Assembly: GCF_017094485.1 (NCBI RefSeq)
Contig: NZ_CP064786.1
Span: forward strand, 2,670,788 to 2,734,787
DNA: 64,000 nt
Direction of reading: 5' to 3'
Source: Natranaeroarchaeum sulfidigenes
GTDB lineage: Archaea; Halobacteriota; Halobacteria; Halobacteriales; Natronoarchaeaceae
Position numbers and translations under genes: made by a program. This document shows, in pieces, positions 1-8,755 of the stretch. Position 1 is the stretch's first letter, and every line of letters begins with the position of its first letter. A model generated the notes under the pieces. The model made no database searches and was not told the DNA's origin. It saw nothing but the letters and a program-made list of their open reading frames with translations.

Positions 1-4
1 GATA

Positions 5-1183
5 ATGTCAGTTAATACACAATCTGAGGAGGTCGTCGGGGAACTGTCGGGGACGAGGCAGCGGCCGGCCAACCAGTCTACCACATCCGAGACCCACAGC
101 GACAGTCGGATCCTCGCACTCGACGGAGCGAGCAAACACTACGGGCACGAAGCCGCGGTCGACGAACTCTCGCTGTCGGTGCAGGATGGAGAGTTCGTCA
201 CGCTGCTGGGTCCATCGGGCTGTGGCAAATCGACTACCCTCCGACTAATCGCCGGGCTCGAACGTCCCGATACCGGACGAGTGCGGATCGAGGGCGAAAC
301 CGTCGCCGCAGCGGACGATGGGACGTTCGTCCGCCCAGAACACCGCGATGTCGGCGTCGTCTTTCAGGACTTTGCCCTGTTCCCACATATGACCGCCGCC
401 GAGAACGTCGCCTTCGGGATCGACGACCTCCCCGACGCCGAACGCGAGGCGCGCGTCGACGAACTACTAGAACTGGTCGGCCTCTCCACGCACTGTGAGT
501 GTCGCCCCGAGGAGCTATCAGGGGGCCAGCAACAGCGCGTCGCACTCGCCCGGGCCCTCGCGCCCGAACCGGAAATCCTTCTGCTCGACGAACCGTTCTC
601 GAACCTCGACGTCGATCTACGCGTCGAGATGCGCGAGGAGGTCCGCCGGATCGTCAAAGAGACCGGTGTTACAGCCGTTTCTGTCACCCACGATCAGGAA
701 GAAGCGTTGTCGATAAGCGATCGCGTCGCCGTGATGCATGACGGGAAGATCGAACAGGTTGGCCCGCCCGAAGAGGTGTTCCAGCGCCCCACCTCCCGGT
801 TTGTCGCGACGTTTCTGGGACACGCAAGCTTTCTCCCCGGCTATGTCCAGGGTGACGAGATCGAAACCTCAGTTGACACCCTTCCCCGTGAGCAGGTCCA
901 CGGGCTACAGTCCCAGTACGACCACACCGAACTGGACGTTCTCGTCAGACCCGACGACGTCCTCGCCTCCTGTAACTGCGATGGCGATGCCGACGGGGAG
1001 ATCACCTACCGACGGTATCTCGGTCCGACAGTACTGTACCGGGTGGAACTCGACAGCGGCGAAACGCTCCAGTGTATGCACAACCACAGCGAGAAGCTAG
1101 AACTCGGCATGCGCGTTGACGTCAGTCTCGTCGCTGACCACGAACTCGTCTGGTTCCCGATCGAGGACGACTCCGGTAGCTAG
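5..1183 (+). CDS. ABC transporter ATP-binding protein, iron/sulfate/thiamine type with TOBE-like C-terminus
   Basis: This is the nucleotide-binding subunit of an importer of the Fbp/Cys/Pot class. Seen: Walker A GPSGCGKST at residues 69-77, signature LSGGQQQR at 171-178, Walker B ILLLDEP at 191-197, and a C-terminal part of about 110 residues of the regulatory (TOBE) type, which fits the 392-aa length. An Asp/Ser/Thr-rich stretch of about 35 residues precedes the ABC core. No permease or binding protein follows, so its partners are probably to the left of the window edge. The substrate cannot be read from the ATPase; ferric iron, sulfate, molybdate or thiamine are the usual ones. The ATG at base 5 leaves no visible upstream signal. 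Confidence 0.9.
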   Translation: MSVNTQSEEVVGELSGTRQRPANQSTTSETHSDSRILALDGASKHYGHEAAVDELSLSVQDGEFVTLLGPSGCGKSTTLRLIAGLERPDTGRVRIEGETVAAADDGTFVRPEHRDVGVVFQDFALFPHMTAAENVAFGIDDLPDAEREARVDELLELVGLSTHCECRPEELSGGQQQRVALARALAPEPEILLLDEPFSNLDVDLRVEMREEVRRIVKETGVTAVSVTHDQEEALSISDRVAVMHDGKIEQVGPPEEVFQRPTSRFVATFLGHASFLPGYVQGDEIETSVDTLPREQVHGLQSQYDHTELDVLVRPDDVLASCNCDGDADGEITYRRYLGPTVLYRVELDSGETLQCMHNHSEKLELGMRVDVSLVADHELVWFPIEDDSGS

Positions 1184-1234
1184 CCACCCGAAACCGTCCA
1201 CACTGTTTTGTATCGGATCCCCCTAGAGTCGGGC

Positions 1235-1861
1235 ATGTACAGACGTATTTTATTGCCCACTGATGGAAGTGAGGGGAGTCATCGGGCCATCGAACACGCC
1301 GTTGCGCTCGCCGACGATGTCGGCGCGGACATTCACACTGTTTACGTGCTCAATGCGACCGAGTTCGACGAACTCGACGGGGACGCGGTCGACAAGCGAA
1401 AACACGTCGGAGAGTCCGCGCTCGATGCGGTCGAACGAGCATGCGATCGGGTCGGTATCGACGTAGATCGAGAGCTGCGGCGGGGTGTCCCCCACGAGGA
1501 GATCCTGGCAACCGCCGAGGAGTCGGGGTCGGATGCAGTGGTAATGGGAACACACGGACGAACCGGCATCGACCGCCTGCTCGTCGGAAGCGTCACCGAG
1601 CGTGTGATCAGGGAGTCACCAATACCGGTTACGACCGTACGGGTTGCCGAAGAAAACCTTGCGATCGACACTCCTGATCGTGCGCTCGAACGAGCGAAAG
1701 AAGCGGTTGCTGAGGCCGGATACGAGGAGATGGATGTTCTCGACAAGCCCTATCGGGGAACGAGTTTCTGGATCGTCCCGATGGAACTGGAGGGACAGAA
1801 AGCACGAGTCCACATCGACGGTTCGAACGGAAGCATCAGGATCGCCTCCTCGGATAGTTAA
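1235..1861 (+). CDS. Universal stress protein (UspA) with C-terminal extension
   Basis: The N-terminal 140 residues are a Usp fold: start MYRRILLPTDGSEGS and the nucleotide-binding signature GTHGRTGIDRLLVGSVTE. About 60 further residues form a small alpha/beta extension that ordinary Usp proteins lack. I chose the ATG at 1235 over an upstream in-frame TTG at 1208 because the Usp fold starts directly at this Met. It lies on the same strand and 51 bp downstream of the ABC ATPase. The role is inferred as stress-related nucleotide binding; no specific partner is visible. Confidence 0.88.
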   Translation: MYRRILLPTDGSEGSHRAIEHAVALADDVGADIHTVYVLNATEFDELDGDAVDKRKHVGESALDAVERACDRVGIDVDRELRRGVPHEEILATAEESGSDAVVMGTHGRTGIDRLLVGSVTERVIRESPIPVTTVRVAEENLAIDTPDRALERAKEAVAEAGYEEMDVLDKPYRGTSFWIVPMELEGQKARVHIDGSNGSIRIASSDS

Positions 1862-1869
1862 GTCCCCTT

Positions 1870-2487
1870 TCAGCCCCGAACAAGTGGTGGATGGCGCGTT
1901 GTCAGGGCGCTCGGCGAGGAGAGTTCAAACCGCATCTGGAAGGAGGGTGCACGGCGATCTATCCGGGAGCGAGAGCCTCCAGCCTCGGCGCGCTCGAACC
2001 CGAGCCGTTCGTACATACCGATGGCGTGTCGGTTCGACGGCTCGACTTCGAGGACAAGCGCATCACGCCCGGCAGCCGAGGCATCCGCGATGACGTGTTT
2101 GCAGAGCTCGGTCCCGAGCCCCCGGGACTGATACTCCTGGTGAACGAAGACGGCAAGTTCGGGCTCGGGATCGTGTGTCGGCATGTAGACCGCGTGGCCC
2201 GCAATCTCGCCGTCGGCGGTGGCGACGAAATTCCCGCCGTCGGCGACGAGTGTGTCGATCCACTCGACACGCCGCTCTTCGGTCAGTGGCGGGAGCCCCT
2301 GCGCACGGTCGTCGGAGTCGAACTCGCGATACATCTCCAGCAGGGCCTCGCGGTCCGAGGACACGTAGGGACGGACGGTCCATACCGACCCGGTCGTGTC
2401 AACAAACCGGGGACAGCGAGACGGGCAGTGTTCGGTCCCCTCACACTCCGACGGGTCCCAGTACTGGCAGGTGGGTTCGGGGCTCAT
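1870..2487 (-). CDS. GNAT-family N-acetyltransferase with N-terminal cysteine cluster
   Basis: Residues about 37-170 form a GNAT acetyl-CoA-dependent acyltransferase: the acetyl-CoA loop is seen as QEYQSRGLGTELCKHV and the terminal fold motif as NRHAIGMYERLGFERAE. The first 28 residues carry four cysteines (C7, C15, C21, C25), which could bind zinc, although this is inference. The substrate is unknown. The gene converges on the Usp gene with only 8 bp between the stop codons. Confidence 0.85.
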   Translation of the reverse strand: MSPEPTCQYWDPSECEGTEHCPSRCPRFVDTTGSVWTVRPYVSSDREALLEMYREFDSDDRAQGLPPLTEERRVEWIDTLVADGGNFVATADGEIAGHAVYMPTHDPEPELAVFVHQEYQSRGLGTELCKHVIADASAAGRDALVLEVEPSNRHAIGMYERLGFERAEAGGSRSRIDRRAPSFQMRFELSSPSALTTRHPPLVRG

Positions 2488-2550
2488 GCGTCGATATTGG
2501 CGAGAGCGGAGGATAAACCGACGGCCCGCTCTCAGAAACTGAGAACGAGA

Positions 2551-2919
2551 TTAGCGATCCGGGAGCAGTTCCGCGAGCGAAACATTCCTCGTGCTGTCGG
2601 GATCGAGTGTTGCGACGACACCACTGTCCCCGGTCACCGGCGCGTGGAGTACTAGCACATCCTCGTAGCTGTAAATCGTCGCCGAATGCTCTCCGTACGG
2701 TCCGCCGACCGGACGATAGCCGGTCGTCTGTTTGAGTACGGGGAGTTTCTTTTCCGGCGGGATACCGTCCTTTGCGCCGTCGTTCATACGCTGTATCTCG
2801 ATACTGTCCTCGTCGTACCGGACGACAGCGCGGAGGTCATCACCGCAAGCACGAGTCAGTCGGGTTTCGAGGGCCGAGGCGAGTTCATCCGCAGTGTGTG
2901 AATCGGTTGTGGAAGACAT
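2551..2919 (-). CDS. Hypothetical haloarchaeal protein, 122 aa
   Basis: I recognise the general type, a short acidic haloarchaeal protein with no transmembrane segment, but no biochemical function. The N-terminal half is helical and has an RAVVRYDEDSIEIQRMND segment. The C-terminal half looks like a small beta domain. It starts 64 bp upstream of the GNAT gene on the same strand, so the two may be cotranscribed. Typical haloarchaeal codon use and the clean ATG at 2919 support it as a real gene. Confidence 0.7.
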   Translation of the reverse strand: MSSTTDSHTADELASALETRLTRACGDDLRAVVRYDEDSIEIQRMNDGAKDGIPPEKKLPVLKQTTGYRPVGGPYGEHSATIYSYEDVLVLHAPVTGDSGVVATLDPDSTRNVSLAELLPDR

Positions 2920-3061
2920 GGGTACAGGTAGACGGGGCAGTCAGCCAGCCGTCGTGTCCGTATCGATGGTACGGCGTCGAGAGATATGCCGTACAGGGTG
3001 CGATCTGTGGGCATTTACGGTCAGCCGTGTGGACGGGCGTCGAAGAATGTCAACTGCTGGC

Positions 3062-3427
3062 TCACTCGGAAATCTCTTCCGGGACAGCCATCTCCGCCTG
3101 TGGCGAGACCGATGACGAACCGCTGTCGAGGGTGACAGCACCCGGTTCCCAGCAATGACTCTCGACTCGCTCGCAGACCGATCGCAGGGCCGCGAGTGAC
3201 TTCTGGTTTGCCTCCGAGGAGACGAACGTGTCGAGCGCCTGCCTGTCGGGGAACTCGAACTGGATCCGGACCGCGTTGCCATCAAGCTCTGCAAGCGGAC
3301 GGAAGCCACCGAGGCGCTCGATCGCAAACCACCGGAGTACCGACTCGGCCATCGTGTTCCGGTAGGCCCGTTCGTGTTCTGGATCGACCTTGCAAGTAAG
3401 TTCGTACCGATACCCACCCCCAGTCAT
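3062..3427 (-). CDS. Hypothetical haloarchaeal protein, about 121 aa
   Basis: This is a soluble acidic protein with no recognised family. It begins MTGGGYRYELTCKVDPEHERA and contains a predicted alpha/beta segment and two cysteines near the C-terminus (CERVESHCW). It is reminiscent of ferredoxin-like ABM-fold proteins, which is a guess from the strand-helix pattern. I prefer the ATG at 3427; an in-frame ATG at 3445 adds six residues. It lies between another small hypothetical gene and a 260-bp intergenic region shared with a divergent regulator. Confidence 0.65.
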   Translation of the reverse strand: MTGGGYRYELTCKVDPEHERAYRNTMAESVLRWFAIERLGGFRPLAELDGNAVRIQFEFPDRQALDTFVSSEANQKSLAALRSVCERVESHCWEPGAVTLDSGSSSVSPQAEMAVPEEISE

Positions 3428-3445
3428 CGGCCGATACACCCCCAT

Positions 3446-3688
3446 CGTCTCCCCGGTTGGCCGCAGTTCCGGAAATATGTCCGGTGTTCTGCCATACTCA
3501 GTAGTACAACAGCGTTCCCCATTGGTGGTTCGCTAAATTATTGAGGGTTTAATAGCGAACGCGGACCGGTCGAGTGGCCGAGTCGGTCGGTGGATCGTAA
3601 ATAAAACAGGTTACAATGCATCGGCGTAACGTGCAGATCCCGTTATATGTTGGTAACACTTTTGAGCACGTACGCCTTTCTCCCCGGT
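3446..3688. promoter_or_regulatory. Divergent intergenic region upstream of the HTH_10 regulator
   Basis: AT-rich DNA between two divergent genes. TTTAATAGCG near 3549-3558 and AATAAAACAGG near 3599-3609 look like archaeal TATA elements. The rightward regulator starts at an ATG at 3689, so the region probably carries promoters for both genes. No open reading frame here is convincing. Confidence 0.35.
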
Positions 3689-4315
3689 ATGACGACCGAG
3701 GACGGGCAGACGAGTCACACTCTCTACGTCGAGTTCGAGTTGAGCTCGGTCGCAGACGTAGAATGCCCCCTGGAGGCATTCGGAGAGGAGGAGGTGACAC
3801 GTGTCACACAACAGTCCCTCGGTGACGATTGTCACGTCGACACGACCCTCGAAACCGACGACGGCGAGACGGAGATCGTTCACAGTACGGCCACGATGGG
3901 TGAGGACTGTCACTGTCCCGTCTTTCTCGAGTTCGATTCGATCCCGGAGATCATCGAGGTCCAGGAGGAGCACGTCGTCGTCAGGACACATCTCGCGGAT
4001 CGAACGCAGCTCGCGGCGCTGGTCGACGAGCTGAAAGCGGTTACCGGTCGCCTCGCATTGCGACGACTCGTTCGCACGGACGCCACCGAGGCTGACCAGC
4101 CCCGACAGACGTCACTTGATCTATCGGAGCTGACCGAGACGGAGCGGGCTACCGCAGCCAAGGCAGTCGCCAGAGGGTACTACCGAACGCCCAGAGAGAC
4201 GACCATCGGAGAGCTCGCGACAGAGGCTGGCATCTCCGATTCGGCGATGTCACAGCGTTTGAGCGCGGTCGAGTCGAAGCTGGCACTTGCCGCCTTTGCG
4301 GATACTGTCGGGTGA
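3689..4315 (+). CDS. HTH_10 (bacterio-opsin activator/DmsR-type) regulator with Cys/His N-terminus
   Basis: The C-terminal half (about residues 139-190) is an HTH_10 DNA-binding domain, with the usual segment ARGYYRTPRETTIGELA followed by GISDSAMSQRLSAVESKL. The N-terminal half has cysteine and histidine residues at C26, C48-H49 and C74-H75-C76, suitable for sensing metal or redox state. DmsR, a known member of this family, controls DMSO respiration. Here the gene converges on an NrfD/Fe-S pair, so local control of those genes is likely but inferred. The ATG at 3689 was chosen over an upstream TTG. Confidence 0.85.
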   Translation: MTTEDGQTSHTLYVEFELSSVADVECPLEAFGEEEVTRVTQQSLGDDCHVDTTLETDDGETEIVHSTATMGEDCHCPVFLEFDSIPEIIEVQEEHVVVRTHLADRTQLAALVDELKAVTGRLALRRLVRTDATEADQPRQTSLDLSELTETERATAAKAVARGYYRTPRETTIGELATEAGISDSAMSQRLSAVESKLALAAFADTVG

Positions 4316-4377
4316 TGGGGCTGTTCGGTTCGTGCGCGAATGGAGACAGAGAAGTCGTCGGCCAGAAACGGAGCCAC

Positions 4378-5385
4378 TCAGAAGATCGGGACGTTCAGCG
4401 CCGCATAGAGGATCGACAGACGGAGGAATAGCCCGCCGATCAGGACGAAGCCAAACTTGGAGCCGTATGCCGCGCGCCCGACCAGCCCGTCGACGTGGGT
4501 GCCACGGCGGTGCAGGAGGATGAGCGTCCCCGAAATCAGAAGCGGGAGCAGCAGTCCGACCACCACGACGAAGCCCCAGAACTCCAGCATGAACGTCTGG
4601 GTCAACAGCTCGTAGCTCGCGGTAGCGGTGCCACCTGCACCGGCGAGATACCACAGCAGGGCAGCGAGTACACCAATCTCCCCGAGGATCACGGCGTCGT
4701 CAGCGAGACTGAACTCGTGAACGCCGGTGTCATCGACACCGAGCAGCAGCGTCGGTACGAGCGCCGTTGCGCTGATACCCATCGAGATGCCGCTGGTGAG
4801 AAAGAGCAGCGGGAGCAAGATCGGATGCCAGAGCGGGACAACCGGAGCGACCGCGCTGAGCAGCAGTGCGGTGTACACGATCAACGTCACTGCGAGGGCT
4901 CCGCCGACGATGTGGAGTGCAAGCCGGGTATCCGTGGCCGGACGGGTCCGGTCGACGATCTCGTCGATCGGGCCGAGATCGAGGCCAAACCCGCCGTCAC
5001 GACCGAAGCCGAGCCAGGCGAGCTGTGCCAGTGCCGCGACGACAAACAGGATAATCACCCAGACGCCGATGGCCATCCACGATTCGATGTTGGTGAACAG
5101 CCACAGCTCGATCGCGTTGAGCGGTTCGCCCAGGTGGAACAACAACAGCAGGCCGCCAAGCGAGATCGCGGCGAAGCTAACGACCATTCCGCCCAGCGCG
5201 GTGAGTCCATACGCCCTCGATTTCGTGTCGGTGCGATCGAAGCCAGGGACGCCGCCGCTCTCCGATCGCTGGCGGAGGTAGTCCGCGGCCGCGCCAGTCA
5301 GGTACGCTCCCCCGGAGATCCCACCGAGGAAGAGGTACGCTCCGATCATCCAGTCCCAGAACAGCGCCGGTGAGTCGTGTATCAT
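4378..5385 (-). CDS. nrfD: NrfD/PsrC-family integral membrane quinone-interacting subunit
   Basis: A very hydrophobic 335-aa protein with about eight or nine membrane spans. The first span holds the family-typical segment LFLGGISGGAYLTGAAADY. NrfD/PsrC proteins exchange electrons between membrane quinone and an Fe-S subunit. The Fe-S partner lies 17 bp upstream on the same strand, so the two form an operon. No molybdopterin, cytochrome or other catalytic subunit accompanies them, which is unusual. The direction of electron flow cannot be told from the sequence. Confidence 0.88.
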   Translation of the reverse strand: MIHDSPALFWDWMIGAYLFLGGISGGAYLTGAAADYLRQRSESGGVPGFDRTDTKSRAYGLTALGGMVVSFAAISLGGLLLLFHLGEPLNAIELWLFTNIESWMAIGVWVIILFVVAALAQLAWLGFGRDGGFGLDLGPIDEIVDRTRPATDTRLALHIVGGALAVTLIVYTALLLSAVAPVVPLWHPILLPLLFLTSGISMGISATALVPTLLLGVDDTGVHEFSLADDAVILGEIGVLAALLWYLAGAGGTATASYELLTQTFMLEFWGFVVVVGLLLPLLISGTLILLHRRGTHVDGLVGRAAYGSKFGFVLIGGLFLRLSILYAALNVPIF

Positions 5386-5402
5386 TGATGTATCCTCCGT
5401 AG

Positions 5403-6524
5403 TTATTTTGCCGTGGGCTCGCTCAGTCCCATGTCGTCGTAGGTAACCGGACCGGGCACCTGTGCGGTTTCGACGTCCTCGGGGTTGTCACCGATGTAGG
5501 TGACTTTCGGGTTCGAGGCGTCGGTCCGGAGCTTGAACGTCTCCTCCTCGTCGAACTGATCGAGGTACTGGTTCGGATCGCTGTCCTCGTCGTTGAGATC
5601 GCCAAAGTGGATGGCGTCGACCGGACAGGCATCCTCACACGCCGTCGACTCCTGGTGGCCCTCGCCCTGCTCGCGATGCGAACAGAAGGTACACTTGCTA
5701 CAGGAGCCCTCCGGTGGCGGACCGGAGACCCAGCGATCCTCGTCGTCGCGGGGCTCGCCGACGAACTCGACGCCGTCGGGCTGCTCCGAGAAGACGAACT
5801 CGTTGACGTGGTACGGACACGCGACCTCACAGTACTTGCAGCCGAGACAGATGTCGTAGTCACAGAGCACCCGCCCGTCCTCGCTGTAAAACCGCGAGTT
5901 GTTGGGACAGACGCTGACACACGGTGCGTCCTCACAGTGCATACAGGGCCGCTGCATCGCTTCGACCTGATCTTCCTCGTCGTCGCTCGTGTACTCGCGG
6001 TCCTCACGCTGGTAGCGGAAGACGTCCATCCAGAAGTCGCCCTCGTGAGTGGCGTTTTCCTCCTTGCAGGCCTCGACACACTGGAGACATTTGATACATG
6101 CTTCCGTATCGAGGACCATCCCGACCTTCCGCCCCTCGTCGTCGCTCGTTTCCTCCGCAACGACCGTATCGTCGCCGGAGCCGACACCGAAGCGCGTGCT
6201 CGCGTCTCGGAATCCCGCCCCGCCGGCAGTCGCAACACCGGCGGCCATCCCGAGAGCCGCCAGCACGGAGCGTCGGGACTTCGATTTCCCGCCGAGCGCT
6301 TGCTCTTTGACGTTGATTTCCGAGTACTCGGGGACGTCGAGGTCGAACTCGTCTTCGACCGCCTCCCGGTAGCGCTCGTGGAACTCGCCTTCCGCGAGTT
6401 CGCCGTTGCTCACACGCCGCGCGTCGCGGCTCATTTGCTTTGCAAGCTCCGTGTCGTACTCGACGTCGTCGAGAAGGTTTGCAGCGCGGTCCTCGATATC
6501 GTCGTGAGAGTCGTCGGGTATCAT
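5403..6524 (-). CDS. Four-cluster 4Fe-4S ferredoxin subunit (NrfC/PsrB/DmsB type) with internal Tat-like motif
   Basis: A 373-aa electron-transfer subunit. Cysteines that would bind four [4Fe-4S] clusters are visible at 143-146-149-153, 194-197-202-206, 226-229-232-236 and 275-278-(281)-296-300. Residues 1-80 form an acidic helical domain, then a twin-arginine-like segment SRRSVLAALGMAAG starts at residue 83. The Tat motif is therefore preceded by a long N-region, and it is unclear whether it is cleaved or acts as an anchor. It is cotranscribed with the NrfD subunit. The role is inferred as electron transfer between quinone and an unidentified partner. Confidence 0.88.
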   Translation of the reverse strand: MIPDDSHDDIEDRAANLLDDVEYDTELAKQMSRDARRVSNGELAEGEFHERYREAVEDEFDLDVPEYSEINVKEQALGGKSKSRRSVLAALGMAAGVATAGGAGFRDASTRFGVGSGDDTVVAEETSDDEGRKVGMVLDTEACIKCLQCVEACKEENATHEGDFWMDVFRYQREDREYTSDDEEDQVEAMQRPCMHCEDAPCVSVCPNNSRFYSEDGRVLCDYDICLGCKYCEVACPYHVNEFVFSEQPDGVEFVGEPRDDEDRWVSGPPPEGSCSKCTFCSHREQGEGHQESTACEDACPVDAIHFGDLNDEDSDPNQYLDQFDEEETFKLRTDASNPKVTYIGDNPEDVETAQVPGPVTYDDMGLSEPTAK

Positions 6525-6779
6525 GGCGTTTCTGTCTCCATAGATGATCGGTCGTGATGATCGATGCTCGCAACCGGATGAAGATCCACCCGGCCGGCGT
6601 CCTATTACAATAGTACATACGGACAGTTCCCCGATTTGAATGCCGCTTGATACTGAAGTTCTTTAAGTGACACCGGGATACAGCACGACGACACCCGGGT
6701 CTGGTCTGGCCCCGGGACCGTTTCACGAACTGGGAGCGAACAGCACACTTATTGCCTGTTTCGAGTAATCCGTGATACG
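6525..6779. promoter_or_regulatory. Divergent promoter region between Fe-S/NrfD operon and HTH regulator
   Basis: A 255-bp region between divergent genes. For the rightward gene, CTTATTGC at 6748-6755 sits 25-32 bp before the ATG at 6780, as expected for a leaderless archaeal transcript. AT-rich stretches near 6602-6616 and 6655-6668 could serve the leftward operon. Confidence 0.45.
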
Positions 6780-7427
6780 ATGACCGAGCGTTCCCCTTCC
6801 GCCGCTGATGGGTCGACGCCGACTGATGGGCTTCGCACGACGGTCGATACCGTTGTCGCCGCCGGACAGCTGCTCGCTGATCCTCGCAAGTGCCGGATCT
6901 GGCACGAGTGCTGGCTGCAAAACGGCCTCGACGTGAAAGAACTCGCCAGTACCGTGTCGATCCCACAGAGCACGCTGTACAACCTCACCAAAGAGATGGT
7001 CACGGAGGGGAGCCTCTACGAATCCGGGGCGGCGACCGGCCGATCGACGGTGTACAAACCGGTCTCGATGCAGATTTTCGTCTCCGAACATCCGGAGGGG
7101 ATCGGACCCCAGTTCAATATTCACGGGACGCTCATCGGCGTGGTCGGCGCTGGCACCTATTCCGAGGACGTCGAGACGTTTCTGGACCGGAACAGCTACA
7201 CGATGCTCGTCGAGACGATCACCGGCGTGTTGGCACTGCTGAGCGACGATGATCCGTCGGAAACCAGCGCCCACGAACTCGTCGATGGGCTTCGACCAGT
7301 CGATGCGCAGCTGGTCCAGGGTCATATCGCGGCGGTCCTGAAACGGGAAACCGAGCTGGATAAACTCGGGCTGACGTTCCCGAAGAATCCGGTGATCCAG
7401 CCGATCGAAACGCCCGCTCCCGAGTAG
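6780..7427 (+). CDS. Haloarchaeal winged-helix regulator, 215 aa
   Basis: The N-terminal half contains a winged HTH: LDVKELASTVSIPQSTLYNL is the probable recognition helix region, followed by a wing with GAATGRSTVYKPV. The C-terminal half (about 110 residues) is a separate ligand or oligomerisation domain without a recognised fold. Position suggests control of the divergent Fe-S/NrfD operon, the downstream ABC operon, or both. Confidence 0.75.
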   Translation: MTERSPSAADGSTPTDGLRTTVDTVVAAGQLLADPRKCRIWHECWLQNGLDVKELASTVSIPQSTLYNLTKEMVTEGSLYESGAATGRSTVYKPVSMQIFVSEHPEGIGPQFNIHGTLIGVVGAGTYSEDVETFLDRNSYTMLVETITGVLALLSDDDPSETSAHELVDGLRPVDAQLVQGHIAAVLKRETELDKLGLTFPKNPVIQPIETPAPE

Positions 7428-7469
7428 TTCGAGGGGATGCTTCTCACCCGGCGAGAACTCGACTGCATC

Positions 7470-7477
7470 TTTATTTG
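7470..7477 (+). promoter_or_regulatory. Probable TATA box of the ABC importer operon
   Basis: TTTATTTG at 7470-7477 lies about 27 bp before the ATG at 7504, the spacing expected of a haloarchaeal leaderless transcript. No operator repeat is obvious around it. Confidence 0.5.
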
Positions 7478-7503
7478 CCGTTACAAGAAATCTGTTACCA
7501 GCA

Positions 7504-8724
7504 ATGCAAAATAACTCGACCAACGGGCTGGATCCCCGAGGCCGTGAGAGACGTTCGGGCCCGGACCACCGTTCCGGCGTCACTGCATCGCGTCGTCGCT
7601 TCCTCGCTGCAGGGAGCGGAGCCGCACTCGCCGCGACTGCCGGTTGTTTGTCGATGCTTCGGGACGATGGCGACGTAGTAACGTTCGGGACGCTCCCGAT
7701 CGCTGCAGTTGCGGAGATACATCTCGCAGAGGAACGTGGCTACTTCGAGGACAGGGGGATCGATCTGGAGATCGAACGGGTCACCGGCGCACCGCAGGCG
7801 GTACCACAGCTCGCGTCCGGGGAGCTGGATGTGGCGAGCGGTTCGATCGGCGCAAGTATCTTCAACTCGATCGCACAGGACGTCCCTGTCCAGATCGTCG
7901 CGGACCAGACCCAGTGGTGGGAGAACCAGCCCTCCGGAAACCGGATCTGGGTCAGGGAGGAACTGTACTCCGATGGGATGGCGCTGTCCGATGTCGAGGG
8001 GACGCCGACAGTAGCGATCAACGGCGAAGGGGGATCGATGGATTACGTGGTCGGCCGACTGCTCGCCAGCGAAGGGATGGGCTGGGCCGACATCGAGATC
8101 ACGGAGATGCCGTTCCCGGACATGATCGGCGCGATGGCGGGGGGCGAGATCGATCTCTGTTCGATTCCGGACCCGCTCGGCCTGCAGGTCGCCTCGGAGG
8201 CCAACGCCGGACAGCTACTGTACGGATCGGAAGTCGCGCCACGAATGCAGATCGCGGGATACTTTTACGGCCAGCCGTTCATCGAGGAGCGTCCGGCGGT
8301 CGCGCGTCGATGGCTGGAGGCGTATCTGCTCGGCGTCAGGGAGTACTACGAGATGGGCGGCTTTCCAGACGAGGAGCTGGCCGGAATCATCAGCGACGCG
8401 ATCGACGTCCCGGTCGGGGCGATCCGCTCGTCGATCCCATCGCTCCCACACAAAAACGGGTTCGTCAACGTCGACAGTATCATGCGACAGCAGGAGTACC
8501 ACGCCTGCCGGGGGTACGTCGACGAGACCGTCGAGGCCGAGGCGATCGTCAACGAGTCGATTCTCGACGAGGCGCTGGCGGAAGTCGGCCGACTCGACGA
8601 GGCGGAAGCAACGCCGTCGGTAGCGAACATCGAGGAGTGGAGCGAGTCGGCACCCGCTCCGTACCCACCGCTCGGGGACATGACGCCGCCGTCGGAGTTC
8701 CCGACCGACGCGATCTGCGAGTAG
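7504..8724 (+). CDS. ABC transporter substrate-binding lipoprotein, NMT1/SsuA/TauA type
   Basis: A 406-aa extracytoplasmic binding protein of the NitT/TauT class. Seen: twin-arginine signal RRRFLAAGSGAALAATAGC with lipobox cysteine at about residue 48, then a two-lobed body beginning VVTFGTLPIAAVAEIHLAEE. Family members bind nitrate, sulfonates, taurine or pyrimidine precursors; which of these applies cannot be told. It is first in an operon with an ATPase (gap 31 bp) and a permease. The C-terminal 40 residues are rich in Pro and Glu. Confidence 0.9.
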   Translation: MQNNSTNGLDPRGRERRSGPDHRSGVTASRRRFLAAGSGAALAATAGCLSMLRDDGDVVTFGTLPIAAVAEIHLAEERGYFEDRGIDLEIERVTGAPQAVPQLASGELDVASGSIGASIFNSIAQDVPVQIVADQTQWWENQPSGNRIWVREELYSDGMALSDVEGTPTVAINGEGGSMDYVVGRLLASEGMGWADIEITEMPFPDMIGAMAGGEIDLCSIPDPLGLQVASEANAGQLLYGSEVAPRMQIAGYFYGQPFIEERPAVARRWLEAYLLGVREYYEMGGFPDEELAGIISDAIDVPVGAIRSSIPSLPHKNGFVNVDSIMRQQEYHACRGYVDETVEAEAIVNESILDEALAEVGRLDEAEATPSVANIEEWSESAPAPYPPLGDMTPPSEFPTDAICE

Positions 8725-8755
8725 GTAACCGACACGGCACCGAGGACGACCGATA

